A stretch of DNA of 64,000 bases from Streptomyces sp. AC512_CC834 (GTDB lineage Bacteria; Actinomycetota; Actinomycetes; Streptomycetales; Streptomycetaceae): contig NZ_JAGMUO010000113.1 in NCBI RefSeq assembly GCF_019049325.1, positions 42,630 through 106,629 of the forward strand, written 5' to 3'. The notes below the pieces were generated by a model. That model ran no database searches, had not been told where the DNA came from, and saw only the letters and a list, made by a program, of their open reading frames with translations. Positions within the stretch are counted from its first letter, which is position 1; each line of letters opens with the position of its first letter. Of this stretch, positions 35,745 to 45,818 are shown piece after piece. The translations under genes and the position numbers were made by a program.

Positions 35745-36299
35745 ATGGACAGCCATGGGCACTACGAGCAGCAGGTCGTGTGGACCGTCGTCGGCACCGG
35801 CATCGGTCCGCTGCTGCTGGCCGCCACCCGCGACGGTCTGGTCAACGTCGTGTTCCACGCCACCGGCGCCGCGCGCGACCGGGCGCTCGAAAGGCTCGCG
35901 GCCCGGCTGGGCACGGAGCCCGTCGAGGCGCCCGGCTCACCGTTGCTGGCCGAGGCGATACGCCAGGTGGCGGCGTACTTCGCGGGCGACAGGCGCGACT
36001 TCGAGCTGCCGTTGGACTGGTCGCTGATCTCGGGCTTCAACCGGCAGGTGCTGCGCGAGCTGGCGTCCGGCGTCCCCCACGGCTCGGTCGTCGGCTACGG
36101 CGACCTGGCCGGCCGGGTGGGCCGGCCAGGCGCCGCACAGGCGGTGGGCATGGCCATGGGAGCCAATCCGCTGCCGGTCGTCGTGCCGTGCCACCGGGTC
36201 GTCGAGAGCGACGGCGGCATCGGCGGGTTCGGCGGCGGCGTGGACACCAAGCGGCGGCTGCTCGCGCTGGAGGGCGTGCTGCCCGAGCCCCTGTTCTGA
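35745..36299 (+). CDS. ogt: Methylated-DNA--[protein]-cysteine S-methyltransferase
   Basis: A 184-residue suicide repair protein that transfers the alkyl group from O6-alkylguanine to its own Cys149 in PVVVPCHRVV. Other family marks are the helix-turn-helix region PHGSVVGYGDLAGRVGRPGAAQAVG and GFGGGVDTKRRLLALEG. The acceptor Cys, His and Arg finger are intact. The ATG lies 6 nt after the -10 of the DNA-damage promoter, so the mRNA is probably leaderless. Separate from the downstream VOC gene, which is convergent. Confidence 0.96.
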   Translation: MDSHGHYEQQVVWTVVGTGIGPLLLAATRDGLVNVVFHATGAARDRALERLAARLGTEPVEAPGSPLLAEAIRQVAAYFAGDRRDFELPLDWSLISGFNRQVLRELASGVPHGSVVGYGDLAGRVGRPGAAQAVGMAMGANPLPVVVPCHRVVESDGGIGGFGGGVDTKRRLLALEGVLPEPLF

Positions 36300-36340
36300 C
36301 CCGCGCCCTTGTTGTGAGAGGCGGCACCGGACGGGTGGGG

Positions 36341-36769
36341 CTACTCGTAGTGCCGGGCCTCGATGATGTTGCCGTCCGGGTCGCCGAAGTAGAAGCTTCG
36401 CCTGGCCATGCCGCGGGCTCCGTAGGAGTCGTAGGAGAGTTCCGAGACCGGAATCGACTGCTCCGTCAGCCGGACGCGCAGTGCGTCGAAGTCGTGCGCT
36501 GCCAGGGACAGGCAGATGTGGTTGACGGGATGTCCCGCACTGGCGTCGGCGCCGGGGACCACGCGCATGCGTTGCGCCATGGAGCGCGGTGCGAGGTCGA
36601 GGATGGTCTCGTCGTTGAGGCGCACGGAGGGGAAGCTCACGGTTCCCGCGGCGTACTCGGTGACCCGCAGGGGCTCCAGCCCCAGGTTCTTCTCGTAGAA
36701 GCCGGCCGCGGCGACCGGGTCGCGCACCCAGAGGACCACGTGGTCGAGACGTGTCGTGTTGTCCGTCAT
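36341..36769 (-). CDS. VOC-superfamily (glyoxalase-like) protein
   Basis: A 142-residue protein with the two beta-alpha-beta-beta-beta modules of the vicinal-oxygen-chelate fold. LDHVVLWVRDPVAAAGFYEKNLGLEP opens the first, and VNHICLSLAAHDFDALRVRL and SFYFGDPDGNIIEARHYE form the second. The metal-ligand positions (His in DHV, His in NHI, Glu in IIEAR) are conserved. Substrate unknown: glyoxalase, dioxygenase or antibiotic-binding roles are all possible. The ATG at 36769 is chosen because it begins at the first strand. Confidence 0.85.
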   Translation of the reverse strand: MTDNTTRLDHVVLWVRDPVAAAGFYEKNLGLEPLRVTEYAAGTVSFPSVRLNDETILDLAPRSMAQRMRVVPGADASAGHPVNHICLSLAAHDFDALRVRLTEQSIPVSELSYDSYGARGMARRSFYFGDPDGNIIEARHYE

Positions 36770-36918
36770 GGTTTCCAGACTCCTGCCCTGTCCCGAGAGC
36801 CGCAAGGGCCCGCCGCTGCACTGGCGGGGGTTTGGCCCGGTCCCCCGCCCGCCAGAGATGAGGGAGACCGGGCAGCCGAGGGAGAACCGTCGGACAGTCG
36901 GACAGGAAGCAGGCGCTG

Positions 36919-37824
36919 ATGCTGGTGGTGTCGGAAGAGGTACGGGCGGCGGTCGACGCGCGTCGCCCCGTGGTGGCCCTGGAGTCCACGATCATCGCGC
37001 ACGGCTTGCCGCGCCCGCGCAATCTGCTGGTGGCGCGGGAGCTGGAGGAGGCGGTGCGGCGGGAGGGCGCCGTACCGGCGACGATCGCCGTGCTGGACGG
37101 ACGGCCCCATGTCGGCCTGGACAAGGAGCAGTTGGAGCGGGTCGCCAATGAGGACGGCATCCGCAAGCTGGGGCACCGGGACCTGCCGCTCGCGCTGGCC
37201 ACCGGCGCGAGCGGGGCGACCACCGTGTCGGCGACCGCCCGGCTCGCGGCCCTGGCCGGCGTACGGGTGTTCGCGACCGGTGGACTGGGCGGCGTCCACC
37301 GGCAGTGGACGGTGACGCAGGACGAGTCGGCCGACCTGGGCCTGCTGGCCCGCACCGGGATCACGGTGGTCTGCGCGGGCGTGAAGTCCATCCTGGACGT
37401 GCCGGCGACCCTGCAACGACTGGAGACGCTGGGGGTCGCGGTGGCCGGATACGGCACGGACCGCTTCCCCGGCTTCTACCTGTCCGACTCGGGGCATCCG
37501 GTGGACTGGACGCTGGACGATCCGGAGCAGGTGGCGGCGGTCATGCGGGCGCAGGACGCGCTGGGCGGGCCGCACTCCGCGCTCGTGGTCGCCAACCCCG
37601 TTCCTCAGGAGGCACAGCTCGATCCCGCGCTCCACGCGCGTGTGCTGGCCGACGCGCTGCACGCGTGCGAGGCGGAGGGGATCACGGGCCAGGCGGTCAC
37701 GCCGTTCCTCCTCGACCGTCTGGTACGTCTCACCGACGGCGCCTCGCTGAACGCCAACCTGGCGGCGGTGCGCGGGAACGTGCGGCTGGCGGCCCGGATC
37801 GCCGCGGCCTGGACCGGGGCATGA
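36919..37824 (+). CDS. psuG: Pseudouridine-5'-phosphate glycosidase
   Basis: A 301-residue enzyme that splits pseudouridine-5'-phosphate to uracil and ribose-5-phosphate. Family motifs are VVALESTIIAHGLPRPRN, VPATIAVLDGRPHVGL, ATGASGATTVSATARLA, FATGGLGGVHR, CAGVKSILDVPATLQRLETLGV and a C-terminal GITGQAVTPFLLDRL. The ATG follows AGGAAG. The stop overlaps the next gene as ATGA, forming the standard psuG-psuK pair for pseudouridine salvage. Confidence 0.95.
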   Translation: MLVVSEEVRAAVDARRPVVALESTIIAHGLPRPRNLLVARELEEAVRREGAVPATIAVLDGRPHVGLDKEQLERVANEDGIRKLGHRDLPLALATGASGATTVSATARLAALAGVRVFATGGLGGVHRQWTVTQDESADLGLLARTGITVVCAGVKSILDVPATLQRLETLGVAVAGYGTDRFPGFYLSDSGHPVDWTLDDPEQVAAVMRAQDALGGPHSALVVANPVPQEAQLDPALHARVLADALHACEAEGITGQAVTPFLLDRLVRLTDGASLNANLAAVRGNVRLAARIAAAWTGA

Positions 37825-38741
37825 CCGCGAAGCCGGACGGTGCGCTGCTGGTCGTCGGGGACGTCGTCACGGACGTCGTCGCCCGGCACCGGGGACCGCT
37901 GGCCGCCGGCACGGACACCGCCGCCTCGATCCGGCGGCTGCCCGGCGGGGCGGGTGCCAACGTGGCCTGCTGGGCCGCGTACGGAGGGTGCGGGGACGTG
38001 CGGCTGCTGGGCCGGGTCGGCGCCGACGCGTCGGTCTGGCACGAGCGGGAGCTGGCGGCGCATGGTGTACGTCCGCTTCTGGTCGTCGACGCGGCGGCGC
38101 CCACGGGGACGGTGATCTGCCTGGTCGACACGGGTGACGAGGCCGAGCGGACGTTCCTGACGGACAGCGGGGCGGCGTTGCGGATCGGGCCGGACGACTG
38201 GTCGGACACGCTGCTCGACGGCGTGGGCCGGCTGCACCTCTCGGGCTACCTCCTCTTCTCGGAGCCGAGCCGCGCCCTGGTGTCGGCCGCCCTGGCCGCG
38301 GCCCGCGCGCGTGGGGTGCCGGTCAGCCTGGACCCGGCGTCGGCCGGGTTCCTCACCGGACTGGGCGTCGACCGTTTCCTCGGCCTGGTCGAGGGTGTGG
38401 ACGTCCTGCTGCCCAGTCGTGACGAGGCATGCCTGCTCACCGGGCTGCCCGACACGGCGGACGCGGCGGCGAAGCTCAGCCGGCACGTTCCGCTGGTGAT
38501 CGTCAAGCAGGGCGCGGAGGGGGCCCTGGTGGCCCGGTCCGGCACCGTGAGCACGCGGGTCGCCGCCGTCACGGCGTCGCCGCGGGACAGTACGGGCGCC
38601 GGTGACGCCTTCACCGGCGCGTTCCTCGCCGCGCTGCTCGCGGGCGCGGAGCCCGAGGAGGCGGCGGTCGCGGGGTGCCGGGCAGGGGCGCGGGCGGTCG
38701 AGCGGGTGGGCGGGAGACCGCCACGGACGGCCGACCTGTGA
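37821..38741 (+). CDS. psuK: PfkB-family kinase, probable pseudouridine kinase
   Basis: A 306-residue ribokinase-family kinase with GGAGANVACWAAYGG near the N-terminus and the catalytic DSTGAGDAFTGAFLAALL near the C-terminus. Translationally coupled to psuG (ATGA at 37821-37824), so it most likely phosphorylates pseudouridine to supply PsuG. Other ribokinase-type substrates cannot be excluded from sequence alone. Confidence 0.88.
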   Translation: MTAKPDGALLVVGDVVTDVVARHRGPLAAGTDTAASIRRLPGGAGANVACWAAYGGCGDVRLLGRVGADASVWHERELAAHGVRPLLVVDAAAPTGTVICLVDTGDEAERTFLTDSGAALRIGPDDWSDTLLDGVGRLHLSGYLLFSEPSRALVSAALAAARARGVPVSLDPASAGFLTGLGVDRFLGLVEGVDVLLPSRDEACLLTGLPDTADAAAKLSRHVPLVIVKQGAEGALVARSGTVSTRVAAVTASPRDSTGAGDAFTGAFLAALLAGAEPEEAAVAGCRAGARAVERVGGRPPRTADL

Positions 38742-38901
38742 CCGGCTGACCTGTGACCGGCTGACCCGTAGGTGCGGGAAGCGGCGACAGATGCGGGAGG
38801 TGCGGGAGCCGGCGGATGCGTCGGGAGCCATCGAGGCTGCCTGCGGCGCGGGTGGGACCGGGCCGAGACCGGGGCCCGCTCCCGCGGGCCTCCTTGTTCT
38901 T

Positions 38902-38944
38902 CTTATCCTTTGCGGTTCTTCTTATCCTTTGCCTTATCCTTTGC
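38902..38944. repeat. Triplicated 12-bp repeat at a gene end
   Basis: CTTATCCTTTGC occurs exactly at 38902-38913, 38921-38932 and 38933-38944. The last two are tandem, and the third contains the stop codon of the adjacent methyltransferase gene. The 192-nt gap to psuK has no other feature beyond a GACCTGTGACCGGCT doublet near 38740. Confidence 0.8.
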
Positions 38945-39728
38945 GCCCCCACGCCGAGATCATCGGGGCCGTCGCGAGGTCCATGTCCCCGGACGCGACG
39001 TTCGCGAGGTGGCGGTCGATGTCGTCGTGGGTGGCCACCCCAGCGGCGACCAGTTGTTCGCGGATCTGACGGACCGTCGCGGACTCCAGAGCGGCGCACG
39101 CGGGTGAGGTGAGCGGAAAGTAGGCGTCGGCCTCCACCCGGCGCAGCCCCGCCTCCCGGAGCAGACGGGGCAGCCGACGGCCGTAGGAGAGGTCGGCGCC
39201 ACGACGGGAGAGCAGCTCGCGGAAGCCGTGCCGCAGCCGGTTCGCCAGTTGCTGCTCGGGGCCGTGCTCGTCGGGGCAGAGCAGGGGCTGGAGCGCCGGG
39301 TCGGCGTCCTCGACCAGGAGGCGGCCGCCGGGACGCAAGGCCTTGATCATCGACTGCAACGCCCTTTCCCGGTCGGGGACATGGACGAGTACGAGCCTTG
39401 CGTGCACCAGGTCGAATCCCTCCCCCGGCGGTTCCTCCGCGCCCGCGTCGTGCACCCGCACCTCGACCGGTGGCCGGCCGGCCGGCGCGACCCGCGAGGT
39501 GTCGATGTCCGTCGCGAGGACCCTGCCGGTCGGGCCCACCTTCTTGGCCAGCCACGACACCACGGAGGTGCCTCCGGCCCCGACCTCCCAGCAGCGCCAG
39601 CCGGGGCCGACGCCGAGCGTCTCCAGGTGCCGGAAGGTCGTGGGGTCGAAGAGCGTGGCGAAGGCGTCGAAGCGCTCCGCCGCCTCGGCCTGCCCGTTGT
39701 CGAGGAGGTATCCGTCGGTTCGCGTCAT
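38934..39728 (-). CDS. SAM-dependent class I methyltransferase
   Basis: A 264-residue methyltransferase. The SAM-binding motif I is WRCWEVGAGGTSVVSWLAKKVG near residue 47, motif II ATDIDTSRV, with GEGFDLVHARLVLVHVPDRERALQSM and LRPGGRLLVEDADP in the following strands. UbiE-like folds of this type methylate small molecules; the substrate is not identifiable. The ATG at 39728 is favoured by a -10-like GATGAT 6 nt upstream. The last codons lie in 12-bp repeats. Confidence 0.88.
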   Translation of the reverse strand: MTRTDGYLLDNGQAEAAERFDAFATLFDPTTFRHLETLGVGPGWRCWEVGAGGTSVVSWLAKKVGPTGRVLATDIDTSRVAPAGRPPVEVRVHDAGAEEPPGEGFDLVHARLVLVHVPDRERALQSMIKALRPGGRLLVEDADPALQPLLCPDEHGPEQQLANRLRHGFRELLSRRGADLSYGRRLPRLLREAGLRRVEADAYFPLTSPACAALESATVRQIREQLVAAGVATHDDIDRHLANVASGDMDLATAPMISAWGRKG

Positions 39729-39734
39729 GCTGGG

Positions 39735-39740
39735 ATCATC
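39735..39740 (-). promoter_or_regulatory. -10-like element 6 nt before the methyltransferase start
   Basis: Minus strand GATGAT, embedded in the palindrome CTGGGATGATCCCAG (39730-39744), which could also be an operator. Confidence 0.35.
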
Positions 39741-39963
39741 CCAGTTGTCCCGCTCGTCCGAAGGGGGCGACGCTCCGGCACGAGGGGCCCTCCGAGCCGG
39801 CCGGGCGGAGAGCGCGTGCGGGCCCGAACGGCCCGTCCACAGGCGGGAACAAAGCGGAATCCTCCGTTTCCACAGGCTCGTTCGCCGTATCCGCCGACCT
39901 GGCAAACTGGCCTGCCAAGGCGCGGGAAGCACGGCGCGAGGGGACCCACGCGAGGAGATTCGG

Positions 39964-41091
39964 ATGACCATGGCAGGCAATCTGCGGAAGGTCACGGGGC
40001 TGGGCAGGGCCGGCGGCCTCCGGAAGGTGGCACGGCTGGCTCGGCGGCGGCCGCGGGTGGACCTGAGCCACCCCGCCCGCTCCCCGCTGGGTTCCTCGGT
40101 GGTGAACTGCGTGACCTACCGGGACGGTGTCCGCACCCCCGAGGGCGGCGATCCGGTCGACGTGGTGGCGCGGATGCGCAGGCGCGGAGCGGGCTTCGTC
40201 TGGCTCGGCCTGCACGAGCCGACGGACCAGGAGTTCGAGGGCGTCGCGGAACTCTTCGAGCTGCACCCGCTGGCGGTCGAGGACGCGATCGAGGCCCACC
40301 AGCGGCCCAAGGTGGAGCGGTACGAAGAGACGCTCTTCGCCGTGTTCAAGACGGTCTGCTACGTGGAGCACGAGGAGCTCACGGCCACGAGCGAGGTGGT
40401 GAGCACCGGCGAGATCATGGTGTTCGTCGGCCAGGACTTCGTGATCACCGTGCGGCACGGGCGGCACGGCTCGCTGGGACCGTTGCGGGAGGGGCTGGAG
40501 TCCGATCCCGCGCAGCTCGCCAAGGGGCCGTCGGCGGTACTGCACGCGATCGCGGACCATGTGGTGGACGACTACCTCGGCGTCATCGAGTCGGTCCAGG
40601 CGGACATCGACCATGTCGAGACGGAGGTGTTCGCGGAGAACGGCGCACGGGTCGACCCCGGGCGCATCTACCAGCTCAAGCGTGAACTTCTGGAGCTGAG
40701 GCGGGCCGTGGTGCCCCTCGGCCGGCCGCTGGAGGAACTGGCCACGCGGCCGTTCCGCGTGGTCGAGCCGGAGATACAGGCCTACTTCCGCGACGTCGCC
40801 GACCACCTTCTGCGGGCCACCGAGCAGATCGCGGCCTTCGACGAACTCCTCAACTCCATCCTCCAGGCGCATCTCGCCCGTGTGACGGTCGCGCAGAACG
40901 AGGACATGCGGAAGATCACGGCCTGGGCCGCGATCGTCGCCGTGCCCACGATGGTCTGCGGCGTCTACGGCATGAACTTCGACCACATGCCTGAGCTGGG
41001 CTGGCGGTACGGCTACGGCCTGGTCATAGGCGTGATAGCCGTCGCCTGCCTGGCGCTGCACCGTGGCTTCCGGCGCAACGGCTGGCTCTGA
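39964..41091 (+). CDS. corA: CorA-family Mg2+/Co2+ transporter
   Basis: A 375-residue CorA. It has a large cytoplasmic alpha/beta domain (FVWLGLHEPTDQEF, LHPLAVEDAIEAHQRPKVERY, VGQDFVITVRHG), a long stalk helix (LVEPEIQAYFRDVADHLLRATEQI) and two C-terminal membrane segments. The first ends in the signature YGMNF near residue 340, and the C-terminus is basic. The ATG at 39964 follows GAGGAGAT. The basic first 35 residues (LRKVARLARRRPR) are somewhat longer than in E. coli CorA. Standing alone. Confidence 0.95.
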   Translation: MTMAGNLRKVTGLGRAGGLRKVARLARRRPRVDLSHPARSPLGSSVVNCVTYRDGVRTPEGGDPVDVVARMRRRGAGFVWLGLHEPTDQEFEGVAELFELHPLAVEDAIEAHQRPKVERYEETLFAVFKTVCYVEHEELTATSEVVSTGEIMVFVGQDFVITVRHGRHGSLGPLREGLESDPAQLAKGPSAVLHAIADHVVDDYLGVIESVQADIDHVETEVFAENGARVDPGRIYQLKRELLELRRAVVPLGRPLEELATRPFRVVEPEIQAYFRDVADHLLRATEQIAAFDELLNSILQAHLARVTVAQNEDMRKITAWAAIVAVPTMVCGVYGMNFDHMPELGWRYGYGLVIGVIAVACLALHRGFRRNGWL

Positions 41092-41125
41092 GCCGCCGCG
41101 ACGGACCTGCCGTGCACCGCGGGCG

Positions 41126-41758
41126 TCAGCCGTTCCACGCGGGATGCCGTGGGTCGTCGGCACGCACCAGGACGTCGGCGGAGGAGGAGGGGTCGGTCTC
41201 CTCGTCGTAGCGCTCGTAGGCGGGCAGGGTCCAGTGCTCGGTCCCGGGGGTGCGGCGGCGCAGGGCGCCGGGGGTGAGGAAGAGATGGACGCTCAGATCT
41301 AGGGGGAACCAGTGGCGCAGCAGGAAGGGACCGTGGAGCAGCAGCGCACCGCCGGGCGGGAGCTGGGCATAGGGGCTGCGGGTGGCGCGGTCGGTGACCG
41401 GGTCCCACAGGTCGGGCAGGACCCGCCCGTTGCCGCCGGGCCCGAGGGGGTCGAAGACCTCGCGCCACAGGGCGCCGGTGTCGTACCAGCCGTTGTAGTA
41501 GGACTCGACGTCCTGGTGCCCGTACTCCAGACGGAGCGAGGCGGGGCGCAGGAAGCCCTCCGTCGCGACGACGAGGGCGGGGCGGCCGCGGACGCGCAGC
41601 GCCTCGGAGACCCGTTCGGCGAGGTCGCCGGGGCGGGCGGCAGGGGCGCCGTCGAGGGCGACGCGGGTCCAGGCGCCGCCGTCGGCGGGCTCGAGGTCGA
41701 GCAGGCGCTCGGCGAGCCGCTCGCCGAGCCGGTCCCAGGTGATCGCTTCCAGTCGCAC
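41126..41758 (-). CDS. Uridine kinase-like protein lacking the P-loop
   Basis: A 210-residue protein resembling the actinobacterial uridine kinase-like group. It has RVALDGAPAARPGDLAERVSEAL where the kinase Walker A would be, then VESYYNGWYDTGALWREVFDPLG and PPGGALLLHGPFLLRHWFPLDLSVHLFL. The phosphate-binding Lys and following Ser/Thr are absent (GAPAARPGD), so classical ATP-dependent kinase activity is doubtful. The GTG at 41758 has CATGAT 6 nt upstream. It converges on corA. Confidence 0.75.
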   Translation of the reverse strand: MRLEAITWDRLGERLAERLLDLEPADGGAWTRVALDGAPAARPGDLAERVSEALRVRGRPALVVATEGFLRPASLRLEYGHQDVESYYNGWYDTGALWREVFDPLGPGGNGRVLPDLWDPVTDRATRSPYAQLPPGGALLLHGPFLLRHWFPLDLSVHLFLTPGALRRRTPGTEHWTLPAYERYDEETDPSSSADVLVRADDPRHPAWNG

Positions 41759-41764
41759 CCGCCC

Positions 41765-41770
41765 ATCATG
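41765..41770 (-). promoter_or_regulatory. -10-like element of the kinase-like gene
   Basis: Minus strand CATGAT, 6 nt before the GTG at 41758. Confidence 0.3.
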
Positions 41771-41930
41771 CGTCAGTCGCCGCTGCGTCCGCGTGGACGT
41801 TCGCGCATGGGCTCGCGGCGCTCGGCCATGGTCACCGTGCCGGTGCGGAGGTTGACTTGGGGTGATCGGCGGCCGGGCGAGCCGGGCGGGCAGCTACTCG
41901 ACGGGTGGGACGGGTGGGAGTGGACACGAC

Positions 41931-42410
41931 ATGATCGACGGACCGTACTTCGTGCTGACGGTGCTGGGCTTACTCGGGACCGGACTGGCGGCCGGGGTCT
42001 TCTGCGCCTTCTCGACCTTCGTCATGCGGGGGCTCGCCGCGCTGCCGCCCGCGCAGGGGGTCGCCGCGATGAACGCGATCAACACGGCCGCGGTACGGCC
42101 GGCCTTCATGTGCGTGTTCCTCGGGACGGCGGTGCTGGCGGCGGTGATCGCCGTGGTGACGTTCGTGCTGTGGCCCGAGGAGACCGCGGTGGAGCTGCTG
42201 CTGGGCAGCGCGCTGTACCTGGCCGGGTCGTTCGGGGTGACCATCGCCGCCAACGTGCCCCGCAACGCGGCGCTGCTCCGGCTGGAGCCGGGTTCCGCGC
42301 AGGCGGCCGCGCGGTGGCCGTCGTACGTGCGCGAGTGGACGGCCTGGAATCACGTCCGTACGGGCGCCTCGGCCGCCGCGGCGGTGGCGTACGTGCTGGC
42401 CCTCACCTGA
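41931..42410 (+). CDS. DUF1772-family membrane protein
   Basis: A 159-residue protein with four hydrophobic segments (about residues 5-27, 55-75, 85-105 and 138-157). It has the DUF1772 pattern FCAFSTFVMRGLAALPPAQGVAAMNAIN and a late NVPRNAAL...W...WTAWNHVR stretch. Function unknown; relatives resemble anthrone oxygenase-like membrane proteins. The ATG at 41931 is chosen because the first helix starts immediately after it. Confidence 0.82.
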   Translation: MIDGPYFVLTVLGLLGTGLAAGVFCAFSTFVMRGLAALPPAQGVAAMNAINTAAVRPAFMCVFLGTAVLAAVIAVVTFVLWPEETAVELLLGSALYLAGSFGVTIAANVPRNAALLRLEPGSAQAAARWPSYVREWTAWNHVRTGASAAAAVAYVLALT

Positions 42411-42560
42411 GGGAAGGACGGCGCGCCGCCACCGCCGGGGGTGCCGTGGTCGAGGAGTCGTCTGGTGCTCTGCGCGCGGGGCGGGCCGGTCGTATCGTGG
42501 AGCGCGAGAGCGCCGCCCGACGGCGCACGGCCAGCCACCCCGTACGCAAGGAAGACGGCC

Positions 42561-44040
<1,480 letters not shown>

Positions 44041-44051
<11 letters not shown>

Positions 44052-44154
44052 CCGACCGATGACGGCCTGACCGACCGACGACGGCCTGACCGGCCGACGA
44101 CGGCCTGACCGTTCGATGACGGCCTCACCGGCCGGTGACAACCTCACCGTCCGG
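44041..44154. repeat. Six 19-bp tandem repeats after the gltD-like gene
   Basis: Units start at 44041, 44060, 44079, 44098, 44117 and 44136. The first two are identical (TGACGGCCTGACCGACCGA) and later units diverge progressively. The stop codon of the oxidoreductase (44049-44051) is in unit 1. There are no spacers, so it is not CRISPR. Confidence 0.9.
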
Positions 44155-44192
44155 TGACGGCCGAGTGCCCGTCACCGGCAACCCCGCCCCCG

Positions 44193-44580
44193 TCACGGCT
44201 TGCGGGCCACCGCGCCGTACCCCGGGATGACCCCGTCCTCCTGTCCGGCGGCCGGTTCGCCCAGTCCCGGGTGCCGCACCTGTGGCACCTCGGGCGTGAA
44301 GTCGCGGGCGTCGCGTGGGTCATCACCAGGTGACTGCCGGAGGGCACCCCGGCCAGCAGCCGGCGGACCAGGGACAGCGCGACGGTCCGCTCGAAGTCCA
44401 GGATCATCCCGCGAGCGTCGGGTGCGATCTTCTGGGCGACCTGGTGCAGGTTGGGCTCGGTAGGGATACCCGTGCCGACGTCCAGGACTGCCGGATGCCG
44501 TCGACCGGGTGGTTGTCCTTTCCGCCGGGATACCAGTCGACGCACTCCCAGGTGTTGAGTCCTCGTCGCGATGGGTGATG
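44193..44580 (-). pseudogene. Degraded SAM-dependent methyltransferase of the DUF574 type
   Basis: Pieces of one protein appear in three frames of the minus strand. NTWECVDWYPGGKDNHPVDG is near 44552-44493, then after a frameshift AVLDVGTGIPTEPNLHQVAQ and IAPDAR. Next, fused without the usual intervening parts, are ILDFERTVALSLV and RRLLAGVPSGSHLVMTHATP, and finally VIPGYGAVARKP ending at 44193. Intact members are about 270 residues; here at least two internal deletions and two frame changes are visible. It lies in the accessory patch before the XRE-DUF397 pair. An AT-rich stretch with a GTGCCAAA doublet (44586-44635) sits just upstream. Confidence 0.8.
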
Positions 44581-44639
44581 AACTCTGTGCCAAATCCGTG
44601 CCAAACAGCTTAAAAACAACAATCAACAGGGCGCACGTC

Positions 44640-44915
44640 TCAAGACAGCAGGAAGTCCGCCTCTCCCGCCTTCGCCCCCTCGATGAAGGCCGTCATCTCG
44701 GCCGAGGTGTAGATCAGCGCCGGCCCGTCCGGATCGGTGGACTGCCGGACCGCGACCCGGCCGTCGGAGAGCTTCATCGCCTCCAGGCAGTTGCCTCCGT
44801 TGCCGCCGCTCCACGGCTTGTGCCAGCCCTCGCTGCCCAGGTCACGTGCGGGCATGCCGTTGTAGATCCGCTCGGCGCGGTTGCGTGGCGCGCGCTGGGG
44901 TTTGATGCGATTCAT
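44640..44915 (-). CDS. DUF397-domain small protein
   Basis: A 91-residue protein with the DUF397 core: WHKPWSGGNGGNCLEAMKL, GRVAVRQSTDPDGPALIYTSAEMTAFIEGAKAGEAD. Such proteins are usually encoded directly beside an XRE-DUF5753 regulator and an ATPase; in Streptomyces these triads (for example at whiJ) influence development. The ATG at 44915 immediately follows the stop of the regulator gene with no gap, and AAGGAG lies across the junction. A start at the inner Met (residue 21) is possible. Confidence 0.87.
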   Translation of the reverse strand: MNRIKPQRAPRNRAERIYNGMPARDLGSEGWHKPWSGGNGGNCLEAMKLSDGRVAVRQSTDPDGPALIYTSAEMTAFIEGAKAGEADFLLS

Positions 44916-45776
44916 TCACAGCTCCTTGCGGAGATCCCGGAGGATCTCCTTCGTGCGATGTGCCGTGGCGGCCTGCGCCGCCATGCGGTCCATGACCTCG
45001 AGGTGGGTCGCCACCTCGGAGCGCGCATCGAGATAGACGGCGCCGGTCAGGTACTCGCTGTAGACCATGTCCGGCAGTTCCGGCATGGCGAATCGGAAGA
45101 GCACGAAGGGCCCGTACGTGCCGGGGTGCGGCCCGCTGGCGAACGGGGCGACCTGCAGTGTCACGTTGGGCAGCTTCGTGGCCTCGAGCAGCCGGTCGAT
45201 CTGGGCGCGCATCACCTCCGGGCCCCCGACGGGGCGGCGCAGCGCGGTCTCGTCCATCACGACCCACAGCCGGGGTGCGTCCTCACGGGTGAGCAGTCCC
45301 TGGCGTTGCATGCGCAGGTCGACATGGCGCTCGATGTCGTCGGGCCGGGTCTGCCCGATGGCGCCGGAGCGCAGCACCCCGCGCGCGTAGTCCTCGGTCT
45401 GCAGCACCCCGGGGACGAAGTGGGGCTCGTAGGCGCGGATCAGGGCGGCCGCGCCCTCCAGGCTGACGTACAGCGAGAACCAGCCGGGGAGGATGTCGTG
45501 GAAGCGCTGCCACCACCCCGGTTTGTTGGCGTCCTCGGCCAGCCGGACGAACGCGTCGGCCTCCTCGTCGCCGACACCGTAGGCCTTCAGCAGTAACTGG
45601 AGGTACGGGATCTTGAGGGCGACCTCGGCCATCTCCATCCGGCGGACCGTGGCGGGGGCGACACGCAGGATGCGGGCGGCTTCCTCGCGCTTGAGACCGG
45701 CACGTTCCCGCAGTTCCAGCAGGCGTCGGCCGAGTACGACCTGGCCGACCGTCGGCGCGGACCGCGGCTCGCTCAC
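44916..45776 (-). CDS. XRE-family regulator with DUF5753 domain (WhiJ-like)
   Basis: A 286-residue regulator with a helix-turn-helix (LRERAGLKREEAARILRVAPATVRRMEMAEVALK, residues 20-60) and a DUF5753 domain (WFSLYVSLEGAAALIRAYEPHFVPGVLQTEDYARGVL, VVMDETALRRPVGG, YGPFVLFRFAMPELPDMVYSEYLTGAVYLD). The GTG at 45776 follows AGGAGG. The frame runs open for a further 335 codons upstream, but that part is a shadow of the divergent ATPase gene. It is paired with DUF397 and divergent from the ATPase gene over a 266-nt control region. Confidence 0.92.
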   Translation of the reverse strand: MSEPRSAPTVGQVVLGRRLLELRERAGLKREEAARILRVAPATVRRMEMAEVALKIPYLQLLLKAYGVGDEEADAFVRLAEDANKPGWWQRFHDILPGWFSLYVSLEGAAALIRAYEPHFVPGVLQTEDYARGVLRSGAIGQTRPDDIERHVDLRMQRQGLLTREDAPRLWVVMDETALRRPVGGPEVMRAQIDRLLEATKLPNVTLQVAPFASGPHPGTYGPFVLFRFAMPELPDMVYSEYLTGAVYLDARSEVATHLEVMDRMAAQAATAHRTKEILRDLRKEL

Positions 45777-45818
45777 CGCCCACCTCCTGAAGAGTCCCGA
45801 AAGAGTCCTTGCGTCCCT

